Assembly (NCBI GenBank): GCA_035222895.1
Contig: JAVYIG010004931.1
Span: 84,382-148,381, forward strand
Direction: 5' to 3'
Origin: Strongylocentrotus droebachiensis
Taxonomy: Eukaryota > Echinodermata > Echinoidea > Camarodonta > Strongylocentrotidae
DNA length: 64,000 bases
Part shown: one piece after another, positions 10,730 to 23,265 of the stretch
Position numbering within the stretch: position 1 is the stretch's first letter
Layout of the letters: each line of letters opens with the position of its first letter
Made by a program: the position numbers and the translations under genes
Notes under the pieces: generated by a model
The model's input: only the letters and a program-made list of their open reading frames with translations
What the model was told of the DNA's origin: nothing
Databases searched by the model: none

Positions 10730-13700
10730 TTAAGAATCTGAAAGGAGTTGAAATATCAGTTGGCATATCCAGATCCAATGCATTATTGTTTGAAGTATAC
10801 GTGTACCGTATTGGAAATATACAAACGATGAAAAGGTAAAGAGTGCTAAAAAGAAGACAAAGTTCTCATCGTCATCTTCCTCCTTGCCTACAGCAACTCT
10901 CATGGATGAATCCAGAGTCACGGTGGTATTCTCCAGCTTTATCTGGATGTCAGTGGTTGGCTTCTTTGTCCCCCGTGATGTGACAGTTTCATCGGTCATT
11001 GGGTGTATTTCTTCTGATTCTTGGTTTGGGCAATCAAAGCCATAGAGGATTCTTTGATCTTCGGGACTTGGTTGGAAAGCAGATTCTGGAATCATTTCGG
11101 GGCTAGAGTCTGTTTCCTGAGGGAAGGATTCTTCTCCGGCATCAAGGAATTCCTCGAATGAAAAATACATTTCTGAGGAATCGCGGGTCACCAGTGGTCT
11201 TTCAGGTATAGTTTCATCGCTTGTGAATGGGCTATGTGACTCACCGCTGCCTGAATCACAACAGAAGAACCCTTCATCATCTCCACACATGCTTCCAAAC
11301 AATTCCTTGCTAACATCAGGTGATCGATAGTTGTCTCCCTGTTCACCAAGGCAGTCCGGCGAAAGCTCCAATGGAATTGACTTCCGATTGATGAAACTCT
11401 CCACTCCCGGAGGCACTATTTTGAAAGGAAACCCTTGAAGTCTGTCCTCGCAGATATCAAAGAGACAGTCCAGAAGGGTCAGATCATTTTGAGGAAGTGG
11501 TGAAGGTGACCTGCTGTTCACATCTTCAAACTGAACAGGATCGGGTGGTGCCACTGGGGAAGTCCCTGACCTCCGTGATGGAGGAGCTACGTCGCCCATT
11601 GCAGATACGGTAGCAAAGTTGACGATGATGTCATCAACTTCGAATTCAGGAGACATGAACTCTTCGTTGTACTCCTCTTGAGGAGAAGGTACATTGATTG
11701 TTGGGGAATAAGGTAAGGTAACAGAGCCGTCTTCCAATACGTCTTGATGATACAGGATCTCGAAGGAGCTATGAGATGACGATGAGCTAGCGGAGACATT
11801 GCTACCATCACTAGTCACAGAACCACAGTCTGATGGGCTGCCAATTTCCTGATTGCGAGCTGTTCTTTGGACAGTCTTGTGAGGTTTGGTTTCATCGTGC
11901 TCTGACGCTTCGTCTGAAGCATCATCACAGATCGTGTCCCCGTCACCAAGTGGCACATCTTTGCTTGTGACCTCCATTTGCGTGATTTCATTTTCGCCAC
12001 TGTCACAGCTAGGGCTCAAATCTGTATATCTTGTAGAATCCCCTTCCTCATCAATTCGCAGATCACTCGATATACAGTCGGAGGCAACCACTACAGGGAG
12101 AGGGCGTTCTATGTTAACTCCAATGATCTTAATGTCGCATATGTTCGTATGATCAACATCTAAACTTGTGTTTTCTACGTCGATGCCAACGATCTTCACT
12201 ATGTGGTTTTGAAAAGATGTTTGCATGTCTTCCTGAATTTCTACGTCTTCTGACGAAAGGATCTTCAGGGGTGCCTCTTCTGTATGCGACTCTGGATTAA
12301 TGTCTACGCCGATAATCTTTACAAGTTGGGTTGACTCCTGATCAAATCTATTACAGGTGCTTTCCTGCATCGGCTCGACATCAGCGAGGTCGTATCCTTT
12401 TATTTTACTGACAGGCCACACCTCCGTGCAACAGAGCATGGCGCTAGACTCATGCTGCACATCGTCAGAAATAAATGTAGATGTTCCATTCTCCTCGACA
12501 GTATCTGATATACGTCGGTGGCTCATGAGTAGTCGATCTGTGGGGTTTCTGTCATCATCATCATTTATGTCACATTGGATATCACTGATAACAGTCTCCA
12601 GCTGTGTCTCAGGTTTTGGCTTGGAGTCAGGTGACCCACCTATGCCTACTTGGCGTTGGTTGTTACTGCTACAACAGATTTCTCCATCGACAACTGTTTC
12701 TAAAGAAAGTGGCTGGTCGTTAACTCCACACTGATTATCTGGAATATCTAACTCACCTGATGGTGTTTCGAAAAGGGGCAGATGCTCATTATTTTCGCAT
12801 TGGTTATCGCAAACATTGATTTGAGATGATGTTTCCAGAGTAGGTGGCTCCTCGTTCCCTCTGCGCTGATCAATACATTCACCTGATTCATCTGATAAAC
12901 TGCAAATGCTGATGTCCGTTTCAGCTAGATCACAACTCTCGCTGATGCCTGTTCGTTGGATGATGTTACCATGTTCTGTTTCTGTGGAGTCGGTCTTGTA
13001 TGTATGTGTTGCCGAAGAAGGTGTTACAGAAGTATCTTCGAAGTCACCATGCCCTGCAACAGGCACGCCATCGATACCTCGGGATTGTACGCAGGCCTCC
13101 AGTAGCTCAGAGATCAGTTCCTTGACCTCGTCAACCATCCTGCTACCGCTGGCAATGATCTCAGTTACGGCTTGGTCTTGTGAGAAAACAGCACTGGATT
13201 CTTGTGAAGCGATGGCCGCGGTGTGCACGAGCTGCAGAGGTCTTGTGAGTTCATGAGTGATCGGGTTCTGGTTCATAGTATTGTTGACAGTGACATCATC
13301 GCCGAGTTCAGTGCCATACTCCCTAGGAGAAAGAGTAGAATCCGGCGAGTCTTTGTAAACTACCAAGGACTGTGTCAGTTGTGTTTCGGGGGCATGCAGA
13401 TGTGTATTGCTGGTGGCTGAATGGCAAGGAAGGGTTGCGTCCTTGACAGTTTCCACGCTGATGATGCTATTTGAGTCACAGTCTTCGTCAGGTTCTTCGT
13501 CGCTCACATGTAAGAAAGCTTCATCATGGAACAAGTTGTCATGGTCTTCCTGATAGTCCGCATACTTCTCTTCGGTGGATAACAGCTGAGTGCTATCTTC
13601 GCAGCAAATGCCTAGTGTTGCTTTAGTAGTCCTGTCATTCCCAGGAGGGTATTGATCAAAGCATGGTCTTTCTTTCGTAACTTCTGTCAGGCTTGAGGCT

Positions 13701-16700
13701 TCTTCGCCCTGTGGATCAACGCTGGATGAAGGTTCATTTTCAGTGGCAAACCAGGCGTCCGTTTCCGAGTCATGTCTGTCAGGATTCTGGTTATAAATAT
13801 CGGAATGATCGCGTGATTTACTTCCGGAATCACGGTGGACATCGACCTCATGCTTGAAGTCAGATATGTCGGAATCTTCGCTATCACTAGGCTCAGATAA
13901 ACAGCACTCATCTGCTACTATCGTGTAGAACAGACGAATGAGTTCGGATGACTTCGCTTTGGATGGACGACGATTACTCGGAAGAGTTGGTTCCTATTGA
14001 ATACAGTCAAATAGACATAATTGTATTTACCCTGTTATCATTCTAATACCTCTTTTCAGTCTGCACAAACGTTTTCTCCATGTTATCTTAAATGCACTTC
14101 TATTTTTTTTAATTTTAAATAAGCCAATTTTTAGTAATAATTGCATGAAACTTCGAGAAGTACCTTCTAACAAGATTATACTCTGGCATGGCTTGTGCTG
14201 AGTGCATAGCCTGTTCATGAGTCGACTAGTTCGCCCCCCCCCCCCCCACCCCCCGGAAAATTGTAAAAAGTGCACACACAAAAATGTATAGCAAATACTG
14301 ACTAATGACTGCAACACACGTTTAGGCTCTGGATGGAGGGTCCAAGAGTGTAGTGTTCAGACTAAAAATATGCAAAATTGTTTATAGCTAGGTCGCTACG
14401 CTCCCTCGCATAATATCCCTCAAAATGTAAAAGTAAATATTGTAGGGAATTTGTATTCAATTGTTATTTACCGTGATACCACGGAATACAGATTTTCCCT
14501 CGCATTCCCCCCCCCCCCCCCCTCCCGGTCATGAAAAGAAATCGCCGCCCCTGCCTCTGGTTAAGTGCTTACAAATATGAACATCCCTCTGATTACTTTA
14601 AATACGTTTAAGCGATGAATCAAACATCATTTCGAATCAGTCATCTCTCTAAGATATTTGAGTACTTTAAAGAAGTTAACATTGTCGCTGTCTTACCGAA
14701 GTTGTGTCTTTAGAATGTGCGGTGCTTCCTTCACCACCTAGATCACTTGAACTGTGAAGACAAGAATCGTAGGAATATTGAACAAATATATGAAGGGGCA
14801 TAATCACCGGATTATGCAAATATAATTAGGAGATAGTGACTGAACAACGACAGAACCAGTTTATTTCTTATGAAGAAAATATTTCCATTGTTCTTCACAG
14901 GCAACTAAGCATGTAGGAGTATGGGGAACATCCGTCATGCCCATATATTGATAGGTAGCCCCCACCCTACCGCCCCCTCCCCACCACACCCCCCCCCCCC
15001 CAACACACAAACACCAAAGAAGAAGAAAAAATTAAGCCCCCAAAGGGTGTTCATAAGGAAAATGCAGTAAATTAATGTAAGGAACATCGGGCCCCCTTCA
15101 CCCAGCGCCAAATTTCCCCTAAAAACTGTCTCTCTATAATAACTCCTCAAAAGGGAGGCTTTGTGGTTTCACCTTTATAGCGTAAATGTATGATAATAAT
15201 TTTGTCTTTGTTCTCCCGACTAGTTCTGCGAATGTGTAGTAATGACTAAATAATTACTTTTTAAGATAGGCTTGGTGATTTCTGTCAGTAACCATGGTTA
15301 CATCTTTTGGCGACGATTCCTCTTCCGATGTCCATAGTTTCATATATGCGGGTACAGGTCTAATGATTGATAAAACATGACAAAAAATAGGCTTGTGTAA
15401 ATAAAATATGATTTAACAGAGGAAAGGCGAGAGAGAGATGTGGGTAGAGAGAGAGAGAGAGATGGGGAGAGAGGGGGAGGGAGTGAAAGAGAGAGAGAGA
15501 GAGGGGGGGGGGAGGTGATTTTGCGTCTTCAACTTTACTCAGAAATCCTCAACAGAAAGAAGCCTAGTATGTTCATTCTAACTGAAGAAACTGGTTGTAA
15601 TTGGTGTATAAAGTTGAAGCAAAACATTTCTCATAATGTATGAGTGATGAGATACCCGTAGTTGCAAATATAAATCAAAGGATAAAAAAAACCTGAAAGC
15701 TAATGTGATGAATGAAGTAAGAGAAGATTATAGCTTTTGTAAACAAATAAGAATGGCGCTACTCTGTTGAATGATGAGTTAATGTCCTCCTTTATCTCAC
15801 CTGATGGATAACTACTTATTACTTATATTATTGTTACATTTTTCACGTAATTCTTACAAATGATACAATGACTGAAATTTGCACATCATTCCATTGTCTA
15901 AAGAATCATAATTATATATTTCCTGTATTGATTGTAAAGGTACCTTACTTACGATTGGACACGACCCGAGCCTTTGTTGCTCTGTGATTCGCCCCCAACG
16001 GCAAGATTCTCTGAGCTTGAGTCAGAACTTAGTTGCTGACCTGTTAGATTCAAGTTGATTTGATTAGTCAAGTAGGCTAAATACTGATATTACTGCAAAA
16101 TAATAACAGTACATAAAACAAATAAATGGTAACCATTCTATGGCTATGGCAAAAACACTCTAATCATTTTAACTCTTGAGTCATGCCTTAGGTCGGTTAG
16201 TCAGTGGATGAATGATAACTTTCTGAAGTTAAATGAAGACAAAACTGAGTACATGTTGATTGGGTCTGCCAGGCAGTTGAGTAAATTTTCTGCACAAAAG
16301 ATCATAATTGGCAACTCAGAAATAAAATGTGTTAATCAGGTTCGTAATCTTGGAGTTTTGTTTGATGCTGGAATGACCATGAAATCTCAGATTTCAATGT
16401 TGTTAGTTCAGCATCATTCCATATTCACAATATTTGGAGGATCAGAAAATATCTGAATCAGAAAGCCACTGAGCAGATTGTTCATTATTTTATTACGTGT
16501 CGTTTGGATATGTGTAATTCATTGTATATTGGCCTTCCTCAAAATCAAATAGCCCGTCTGCAACGAGTTCAGAACATGGCAGCTCGGCTCGTCACTCTCC
16601 GCAGTAGATCAGACAGTATTTCAGATATATTAAAATCTCTTCATTGGCTATCAGTCTCAAAAAGAATTATGTATAAGCTGTTACTCATTACTTACAAAAC

Positions 16701-17656
16701 ACTTCTTCATTCTTCACCCCATAACTTGTATCAGATTTTGAAACTGTACACCCCACAACGGAATTTACGTTCAGGTTCACAGCTCCAGTTATGTGCACCC
16801 AAAACCAATAACAAGTGGGGGGACAGGGCTTTTGCTAACGTTGCACCCAAACTATGGAACACTTTACCATTAGAAATAAGACAATCATCATCAGTTGAAA
16901 TATTTAAGAAGAAACTTAAGCACCATTTGTTTATGTCGTAGTTTCAATATTGTAAAATTATGTCGTAGTTTTTATAGTGTATAATTATGTCGTAGTTTGA
17001 ATATTGTATAATTATTTTGATGTTGTACAAGAGCGCCTTGAGCAGTCTTTTAGAATGGATATGTGCGCTTTATAAATTGACATTATTATTATTATTATTA
17101 TTAGGCATAATAATAATGTTTCTATAATTGTGCTGTTGCTATGGTAATGGAACGGCATAATAAAAGTAGTCCTATTTGATCATACAAATGGATGGAGATT
17201 AAAAAACATTATATAAATATCCTGTTTATTATATTACCGTAACGTGACGTTATAAAAATACCTTCATACTATCCAAAGCATCTTTACACTGTAGTTTCGT
17301 GTTTATCAGTTTATAAGAGCACGCTAATGACGGCTGACAGGAGATTTCAATGAAAGTTTAGAAAATTATCCCAGACAACAATAGTTTAAAAAAAAAAATC
17401 TATCATGTAGATCCGGAGGTAGTTTGTCAAACTAATAATAGAGGTACGATAAGACTAATCCACAGTTTTGCTCCAATGCAAAATAAATGGAGGTTATTTT
17501 CATACATTTCTGGTAATGATTATCATTTTTCGACAACTTACCAACGCAAGAGCACAAATTTTGAGCTTTGTGATTTTTATGCTTTCTGGTAACTTTCTTC
17601 GGCTGTTGTCTTTTCGAGATGGATGCGGTTTTCTGTTTGGATCTTGCCTTCTTCAT
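10730..17656 (-). CDS. Unrecognised 1173-residue acidic, probably tail-anchored protein
   Basis: Four coding exons on the - strand, 17656-17542, 16040-15953, 14751-14697 and 13993-10730, agree in phase and give 1173 residues plus stop. The start is the ATG at 17656. The first exon is strongly basic (MKKARSKQKTASISKRQQ...). Most of the rest is Ser/Asp/Glu-rich and looks disordered. Three short hydrophobic motifs of the form KI[IV]G[VI][DN] (about 12120, 12190 and 12310) recur in acidic surroundings and resemble SUMO-interacting motifs. One compact-looking segment contains LLDCLFDICEDRLQGFPFKI. Near the end an acidic run (KEEDDDEN) meets a single hydrophobic helix (FVFFLALFTFSSFVYFQY, about residues 1131-1148) and a short hydrophobic tail, as in tail-anchored or type II-like membrane proteins. 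I do not recognise the family; consortin was considered but the similarity is only architectural. Exon 4 is unusually long (3264 nt). Confidence 0.82.
13994..17541 (-). other. Introns of the tail-anchored protein gene and their contents
   Basis: Introns 13994-14696, 14752-15952 and 16041-17541. They hold poly-C tracts near 14233, 14507 and 14992, a GA microsatellite near 15430-15510, and a LINE fragment. The sequence near 14543-14553 (CGCCGCCCCTG) looks like the end of a hAT-like element whose other end I could not place. Confidence 0.5.
16190..17105 (+). mobile_element. LINE 3' fragment, L2/CR1 type
   Basis: Two frames read end-of-reverse-transcriptase sequence (WMNDNFLKLNEDKTEYMLIG, then LQRVQNMAARLV, LHWLSVSKRIMYKLL, WGDRAFANVAPKLWNTLPLE). 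One frameshift separates them between about 16430 and 16500. The element ends with a GCGCTTTATAAAT block and an (ATT)n tail, typical of this clade. It is truncated at the 5' end and lies opposite to the host gene in its first intron. Confidence 0.85.
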
Positions 17657-18061
17657 TTTGATGATATATAGGATCGTAGGTTAAATCATTAGTTTCTCAA
17701 ATTTAGTACAAAGGAGATGTGTAACACACGTCATTTTAAGTTCTAACTTCTCTTGTTTTATTTTCAGCACCTCGATTCTCGTGAGATACTATGCTCAGGT
17801 CATCACTACGGTGACGCGCGCAACCTGAACTCCCCGCGCGTATGCATTGTGACGTAATTGTTACACGAATAAAGGCGTAATCATTGTGCATCCTATTACG
17901 TCATAAGACGCTTTTAATTTGATGAGAGTTTGTCTATGACGATGATTATGATAAAGGCTACTTGTATATATCTGATCGGTATATAAGCCTCGATCCGGTG
18001 TGTGCTCCATGACGCTTAACTGCCTTAAAATATCTCACAAACTTCTACGATTCAAAATTCA
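17657..18061. promoter_or_regulatory. Divergent promoter region with mirrored CRE/ATF-like sites and a TATA box
   Basis: About 0.4 kb separates the start codon of the - strand gene from a likely first exon of the PRXL2B gene. TGACGTAA at 17850-17857 and its exact reverse complement TTACGTCA at 17896-17903 match CREB/ATF sites. A CpG-rich patch (GCGCGCAACCTG...CCCGCGCG) lies at about 17815-17840. A TATATAAG box at 17980-17987 points to + strand transcription. A possible noncoding exon ends at 18061 with donor GTGAGT. The sites are seen; their use is inferred. Confidence 0.5.
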
Positions 18062-18440
18062 GTGAGTATCCCTACAATGTCCTATGTATAATTACTGTAG
18101 AAATACTATTTTGGTTAGAATCTTTAATTTGATCTTCTTTTCTAATTGTACACTCTTTGATGAATGTTAAATCATAATTATTGCATTCCCGTGTAATGTT
18201 CTAATTAATTAGTCTAAAAGTCGTTTAAACAGAAGGAAAGAACTGTTGAGCTGAATGAAAATATATTTCTTTGTGATGACTTTCGTCATAAGTCACCCTG
18301 ATGTCCTTACTCCAAACCCTAATTTCCTCCCATGCTTTTGCTTTAATTATGGGTACTTTTTATCTGCATTTTACAATAAAAAAGGTCATGTTGTTTGATA
18401 ATCCAGATTCGGGTCGTTTTTTTAATAGTTTACCTTTGAG

Positions 18441-21400
18441 CAGTGGCGTAATGAGCAAAAACGTTTGGGGGGCTGACAAAAAATCCGCATCACCCCACTC
18501 TTACTTGCAGGCCCTGCTGAACGTTTTTCAAAGTGGGGTCTAAGGGCAAAGCCCCGGCGGGGGTCAAGGGGCGGAGCCCCCGAAGCTCAAGGGGTATGGG
18601 CATCAGTGGCGAATCAAGGAATTCTTACTGGGGGGGGGGGGCACAAAATGGCATGGGGTATAATATGTATGTAATACGATGAAGCGACAGAGCAAGGCTT
18701 TAGCGGCGAGGGAGCGGAGCGACCAAGTGGGGGTGGGTCTGGAAGGGGGTCCTGACCCCTTCCCTGAGTAGAGAGCATAGACGGATTTTTAGGCACTTCC
18801 TGGAGTAATATGACGTAAAAGTCCTGACCCCTCCAAGAGTAAGGATTTTTGGCGCATTAATGTCCATCGGCACTTCCTGGAAAAAACGAGGCTTTCTCAT
18901 TGGTTAGAAGTTAGAGAAAAGTGATCTGTCACGTCGTGAGACGTTGTATATGCTTCGTTGCTGCACAATGCACAAAGACGGTGGCCCGGTACTTCACCAG
19001 TAGTACTTGCAAAAATTGTGTAAAAACTGTGTTGTTATCAGGGGCGTCGCTAGGCCTTTTTCAGTTGGGTGGGGGAGGGGGGGAGGTGTAGATGCCATCA
19101 ATTAACGACAAAACTAGCCACCAATTACCGACAATTACCAATGTCTACACAAATAACCCTATAAACCCGGGGCCAGGAACTAAGTTATCTTTCAGTTTTT
19201 CCCCTCCCGCACGAAGCGCGGAAGCTTTTACGTTTCATTAAATGATTACTCTTAATCCTTCTTTGAAATCATTTCTGGCCCATCCCGCGCAAAGCGCGGA
19301 AGCTTTCATTAAATCATTATAAAGGAAGACGATTCGTCGTATCGTGTCCTTGTCTGCATGCAGATCCCCCCCTCCCACGCGAAGCGCGGAAGCTTTGACG
19401 TTTCATTTAATTATTACTCTTAATCCTTGTCTGAAATCATTTTCGCCCATAACGCACGTAGCGCGGAAGCTTTGACGTTTCATTAAATTATTACTTTAGA
19501 GAAAGAAGACGATTCGTTATATCGTGTCCTTGTCTGAATTCAGTTTTCCCGCTCCCGCGCGAAGCGCGGTAGCTTTGACGTTTCATTTAATTATTACTCT
19601 TAATCCTTGTCTGAAATCATTTTCACCCATATCGCGCGTAGCGCGGAAGCTTTCACGTTTCTTCAAATTATTACTTGAGAGAAAGAAGACGATTCGTTGA
19701 ATCGTGTTCTTGTCTGAATTCAGTTTTCCCCATCCCGCGTGAAGCGCGGAAGCTTTGACGTTTCATTAAATTATTACTCTTAATCCTTGTCTGAAATCAT
19801 TTTCGCCCATATCGCGCGTAGCCGCCCATATCGCGCGTAGCGCGGAAGCTTTCACGTTTCATTAAATTATTACTCTAGAGAAAGAAGACGATTCGTTGTT
19901 TCGTGTCCTTGTCTGAATTCAGATCCCCTCTTCCACGCGAAGCGCGGAAGCTTTGACGTTTCATTAAATGATTACTCTTAATCCTTCTTTGAAATCATTT
20001 CTGGCCCATCCCGCGCAAAGCGCGGAAGCTTTCATTAAATCATTATAAAGGAAGACGATTCGTCGTATCGTGTCCTTGTCTGCATGCAGATCCCCCCCCC
20101 CCTCCCACGCGAAGCGCGGAAGCTTTGACGTTTCATTTAATTATTACTCTTAATCCTTGTCTGAAATCATTTTCGCCCATAACGCACGTAGCGCGGAAGC
20201 TTTGACGTTTCATTAAATTATTACTTTAGAGAAAGAAGACGATTCGTTATATCGTGTCCTTGTCTGAATTCAGTTTTCCCGCTCCCGCGCGAAGCGCGGT
20301 AGCTTTGACGTTTCATTTAATCATTACTCTTAATCCTTGTCTGAAATCATTTTCACCCATATCGCGCGTAGCGCGGAAGCTTTCACGTTTCTTCAAATTA
20401 TTACTTGAGAGAAAGAAGACGATTCGTTGAATCGTGTTCTTGTCTGAATTCAGTTTTCCCCATCCCGCGTGAAGCGCGGAAGCTTTGACGTTTCATTAAA
20501 TTATTACTCTTAATCCTTGTCTGAAATCATTTTCGCCCATATCGCGCGTAGCCGCCCATATCGCGCGTAGCGCGGAAGCTTTCACGTTTCATTAAATTAT
20601 TACTCTAGAGAAAGAAGACGATTCGTTGTTTCGTGTCCTTGTCTGAATTCAGATCCCCTCTTCCACGCGAAGCGCGGAAGCTTTGACGTTTCATTAAATT
20701 ATTACTCTTAATCCTTGTCTGAAATCATTTTCGCCCATAACGCACGTAGCGCGGAAGCTTTGACGTTTCATTAAATTATTACTTTAGAGAAAGAAGACGA
20801 TTCGTTGTATCGTGTCCTTGTCTGAATTCAGTTTTCCCGCTCCCGCGCGAAGCGCGGTAGCTTTGACGTTTCATTTAATTATTACTCTTAATCCTTGTCT
20901 GATATCATTTTCGCCCATCTCGCGCTTAGCGCGGAAGCTTTCACGTTTCTTTAAATTATTACTTGAGAGAAAGAAGACGATTCGTTGTATCGTGTCCTTG
21001 TCTGAATTTAGTTTTCCCCCGAGGTAGCTTTGACGTTTCATTTAATTATTACTCTTAATCCTTGTCTGATATCATTTTCGCCCATCTCGCGCGTAGCGCG
21101 GAAGCTTTCACGTTTCTTTAAATTATTAGAGAAAGAAGAAGATTCGTTGTACCGTTCTCGACTCTTAATCCTAGTCTGAAGTCAGTTGCCCCCCCCCCTC
21201 CCGTCCCGCGCGAAGTGCGGAAGCTTTGCCGTTTCATTAAATTATTAGAGAAAGAAGACGATTCGTTGCCTTGTACCGTTCTCTACTTTTAATCCTCGTC
21301 TGAATTCAGTTTCTCCCTGGTATTTTGTTGAAAATCATGTAATATCACGAAAATTTCTAAATCACTTGTATGGAATTGAAAATAAGTCATGGTTTAATTA

Positions 21401-21457
21401 AATTGGGGGGGGGGGGCTGGCGCCCCCCCCCCCCCCTCCACCACCAGTACGCCAGTG
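18441..21457. mobile_element. hAT-like non-autonomous element carrying a satellite array
   Basis: Perfect 8-bp target duplication CCTTTGAG at 18433-18440 and 21458-21465. Ends CAGTGGCGTA and TACGCCAGTG are near-mirrored. An 8-bp duplication with CAGTGG ends fits the hAT superfamily. Two further left-end-like sequences inside (CAGTGGCGAATCAAGG near 18606, CAGGGGCGTCGCTAGG near 19040) suggest serial nested insertions. No transposase is seen. It lies in the PRXL2B 5' intron. Confidence 0.7.
19190..21320. repeat. Satellite array, about 180-bp monomer with about 0.73-kb higher-order period
   Basis: The block GAAGCGCGGAAGCTTTGACG recurs about every 180 bp, alternating with CGCGTAGCGCGGAAGCTTTC half-units. 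Near-identical four-monomer stretches begin about 19241 and 19967, with the next boundary near 20697 (726-730 bp apart), a higher-order repeat. The array decays at its right end (after about 21000). It lies wholly inside the hAT-like element. Confidence 0.85.
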
Positions 21458-21759
21458 CCTTTGAGTATATGCGCGCGCAACACACTAAATTACCTACCCG
21501 AAAAAACTCTACTTGCGTAATTCTGTGAAACAGTCTATAATGGACCATTGGGTAGTTTGACTGCAAAACACGACTCGTGGTGGAATGACAATGCAAGCTA
21601 CTAAGTGCATTTATTAAATACTAATAACCCATTAGCTAGAAACAGAAGCTTGATGTTGTTTACTTTTCATTGCATAACGGGTCCATTAACAATACGGTCT
21701 ACGTGTAGCGATGTAAGTGTGAAAATTGACATGATGTACGCTGGTAGGGAGCAAGAAAA

Positions 21760-22042
21760 TTGAAGAAAAAAGAAAAAGAAAGGAATAAGGAAAGAGAGAG
21801 AGAGAGAGTTTGGGAACGAGCGAACATTGAATACCTATATAGTTACCAAATTACGTATATCATATGCCGAAGAAATCGGGCATGTCGGGCGGAGAATATA
21901 TTCCAGGGCTGTACTTGGTTCATGTGTTATGGCTACATTTTCATGAGCTTTCATAACTATTTTATTGAGGATATTATTTGTTTTCCTTTTCCTTGCTCTC
22001 AACAAAGTATTTAGAGTGAGATAGGGAGTATGGAGAGAGAGG

Positions 22043-22074
<32 letters not shown>

Positions 22075-22205
22075 AGAGAGAGAGAGAGAGGGGGGAGAGA
22101 GAGAGAGATATATATATATAGAGAGAGAGAGATAGATAGAGAGAGGGAGAGAGAGAGAGGGAGAGAGAGAGAGAGAGAGAGAGGGGGGAGGGGGAGGGGC
22201 AAGCA
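21760..22205. repeat. GA-rich tracts and a dispersed repeat
   Basis: (GA)n tracts near 21780-21810 and 22030-22198 flank a stretch (about 21860-21955) containing AATCGGGCATGTCGGG that recurs near 52575-52660. No coding role. Confidence 0.6.
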
Positions 22206-23265
22206 AAGCAATTATTGGTTAGGAGGCGACCACATCAAACCATGGACCTACGATCAACTTGAACACTGTCGAATCCCACCCTAATTATGCCCACTGACAA
22301 TGAATTTTAGCTCGTTAAACTTCAACGGAGCTACACGAACGGTGTTTTTGTTATTGACTCTTTTAGTCCTTTTAGTGCAAATTTTTCCGCTAAGAGGGAT
22401 GTGTTTATTATTAGGTGATGAATGTAGATTCTGCTTTCATAAGTGCCCTTGGGTTGCTTTTAACAATGATTGACACACGAAAAGAATCAGTTACATAAAT
22501 TTCATAAGCGGCGTTCCTATTTGCCAAATCTTCGAGAAGAAGAATTATTTTGTGGTAGAATAAATGAATATAAATCTGAGATATCAAGCACATGAAGTGT
22601 ACATGAAGTTTAATGATGTCTGTTGTGTTAATACACAACGCTGACATAAATTAAGAGACCACTTGTTATGACCAGTGTCGTTGTATGAATTATATATTAC
22701 TTGTATCAAGAACATTATAAAATAGTCGAATGAGAGACAGAGAATGAGAGAGATAGAGAGTGTGTGTGAGAGAGAGAGAGAGAGAGAGGTGGACGGGAAA
22801 TATTATACATTAATGGTACGACTTTCGATAATCTATTGTGTATCTAAAATAAGATATCTAATAAAGCTGTATTTATCTACAAGAGATAGCGAAATTAGGA
22901 GTATCTGTTTAATGTCAATGTCTGTACTCTGGTATATACCTACAACTCTGATAAATCAATGGAAAGGCATTAGAAACATCTCTGTATTTTTTTTCTCGGT
23001 GTGAACACATCCACAATGATTGTCGAAATATCTCGTTGAACGCTGACAACGGATCGATTATCTTTTTACATAATTATGGGGGTTACAAAATCTCTTTAAT
23101 TAATTTCCCATTTGCGTACACGTGCAGGTAGCTATGGGTACTGAATTAGGGGATGGTCTTTGCAGTTTATTCAGTCGCTGAGTGGAGATGCTGCAAGGTG
23201 GACTGATAAGTCATTCATATTAAACAGAGCTAGATGATCGGATATTGACGGAAAGATCGGTTAAG

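Noticed and set aside
10730-17656. Naming the large - strand gene consortin
   Set aside because: Only layout (acidic body, C-terminal helix) is shared; I could not align specific blocks, so no name is given.
19190-21320. Regular repeats considered as a CRISPR array
   Set aside because: Units of about 180 bp without unique spacers in a eukaryotic intron: a satellite, not a CRISPR.
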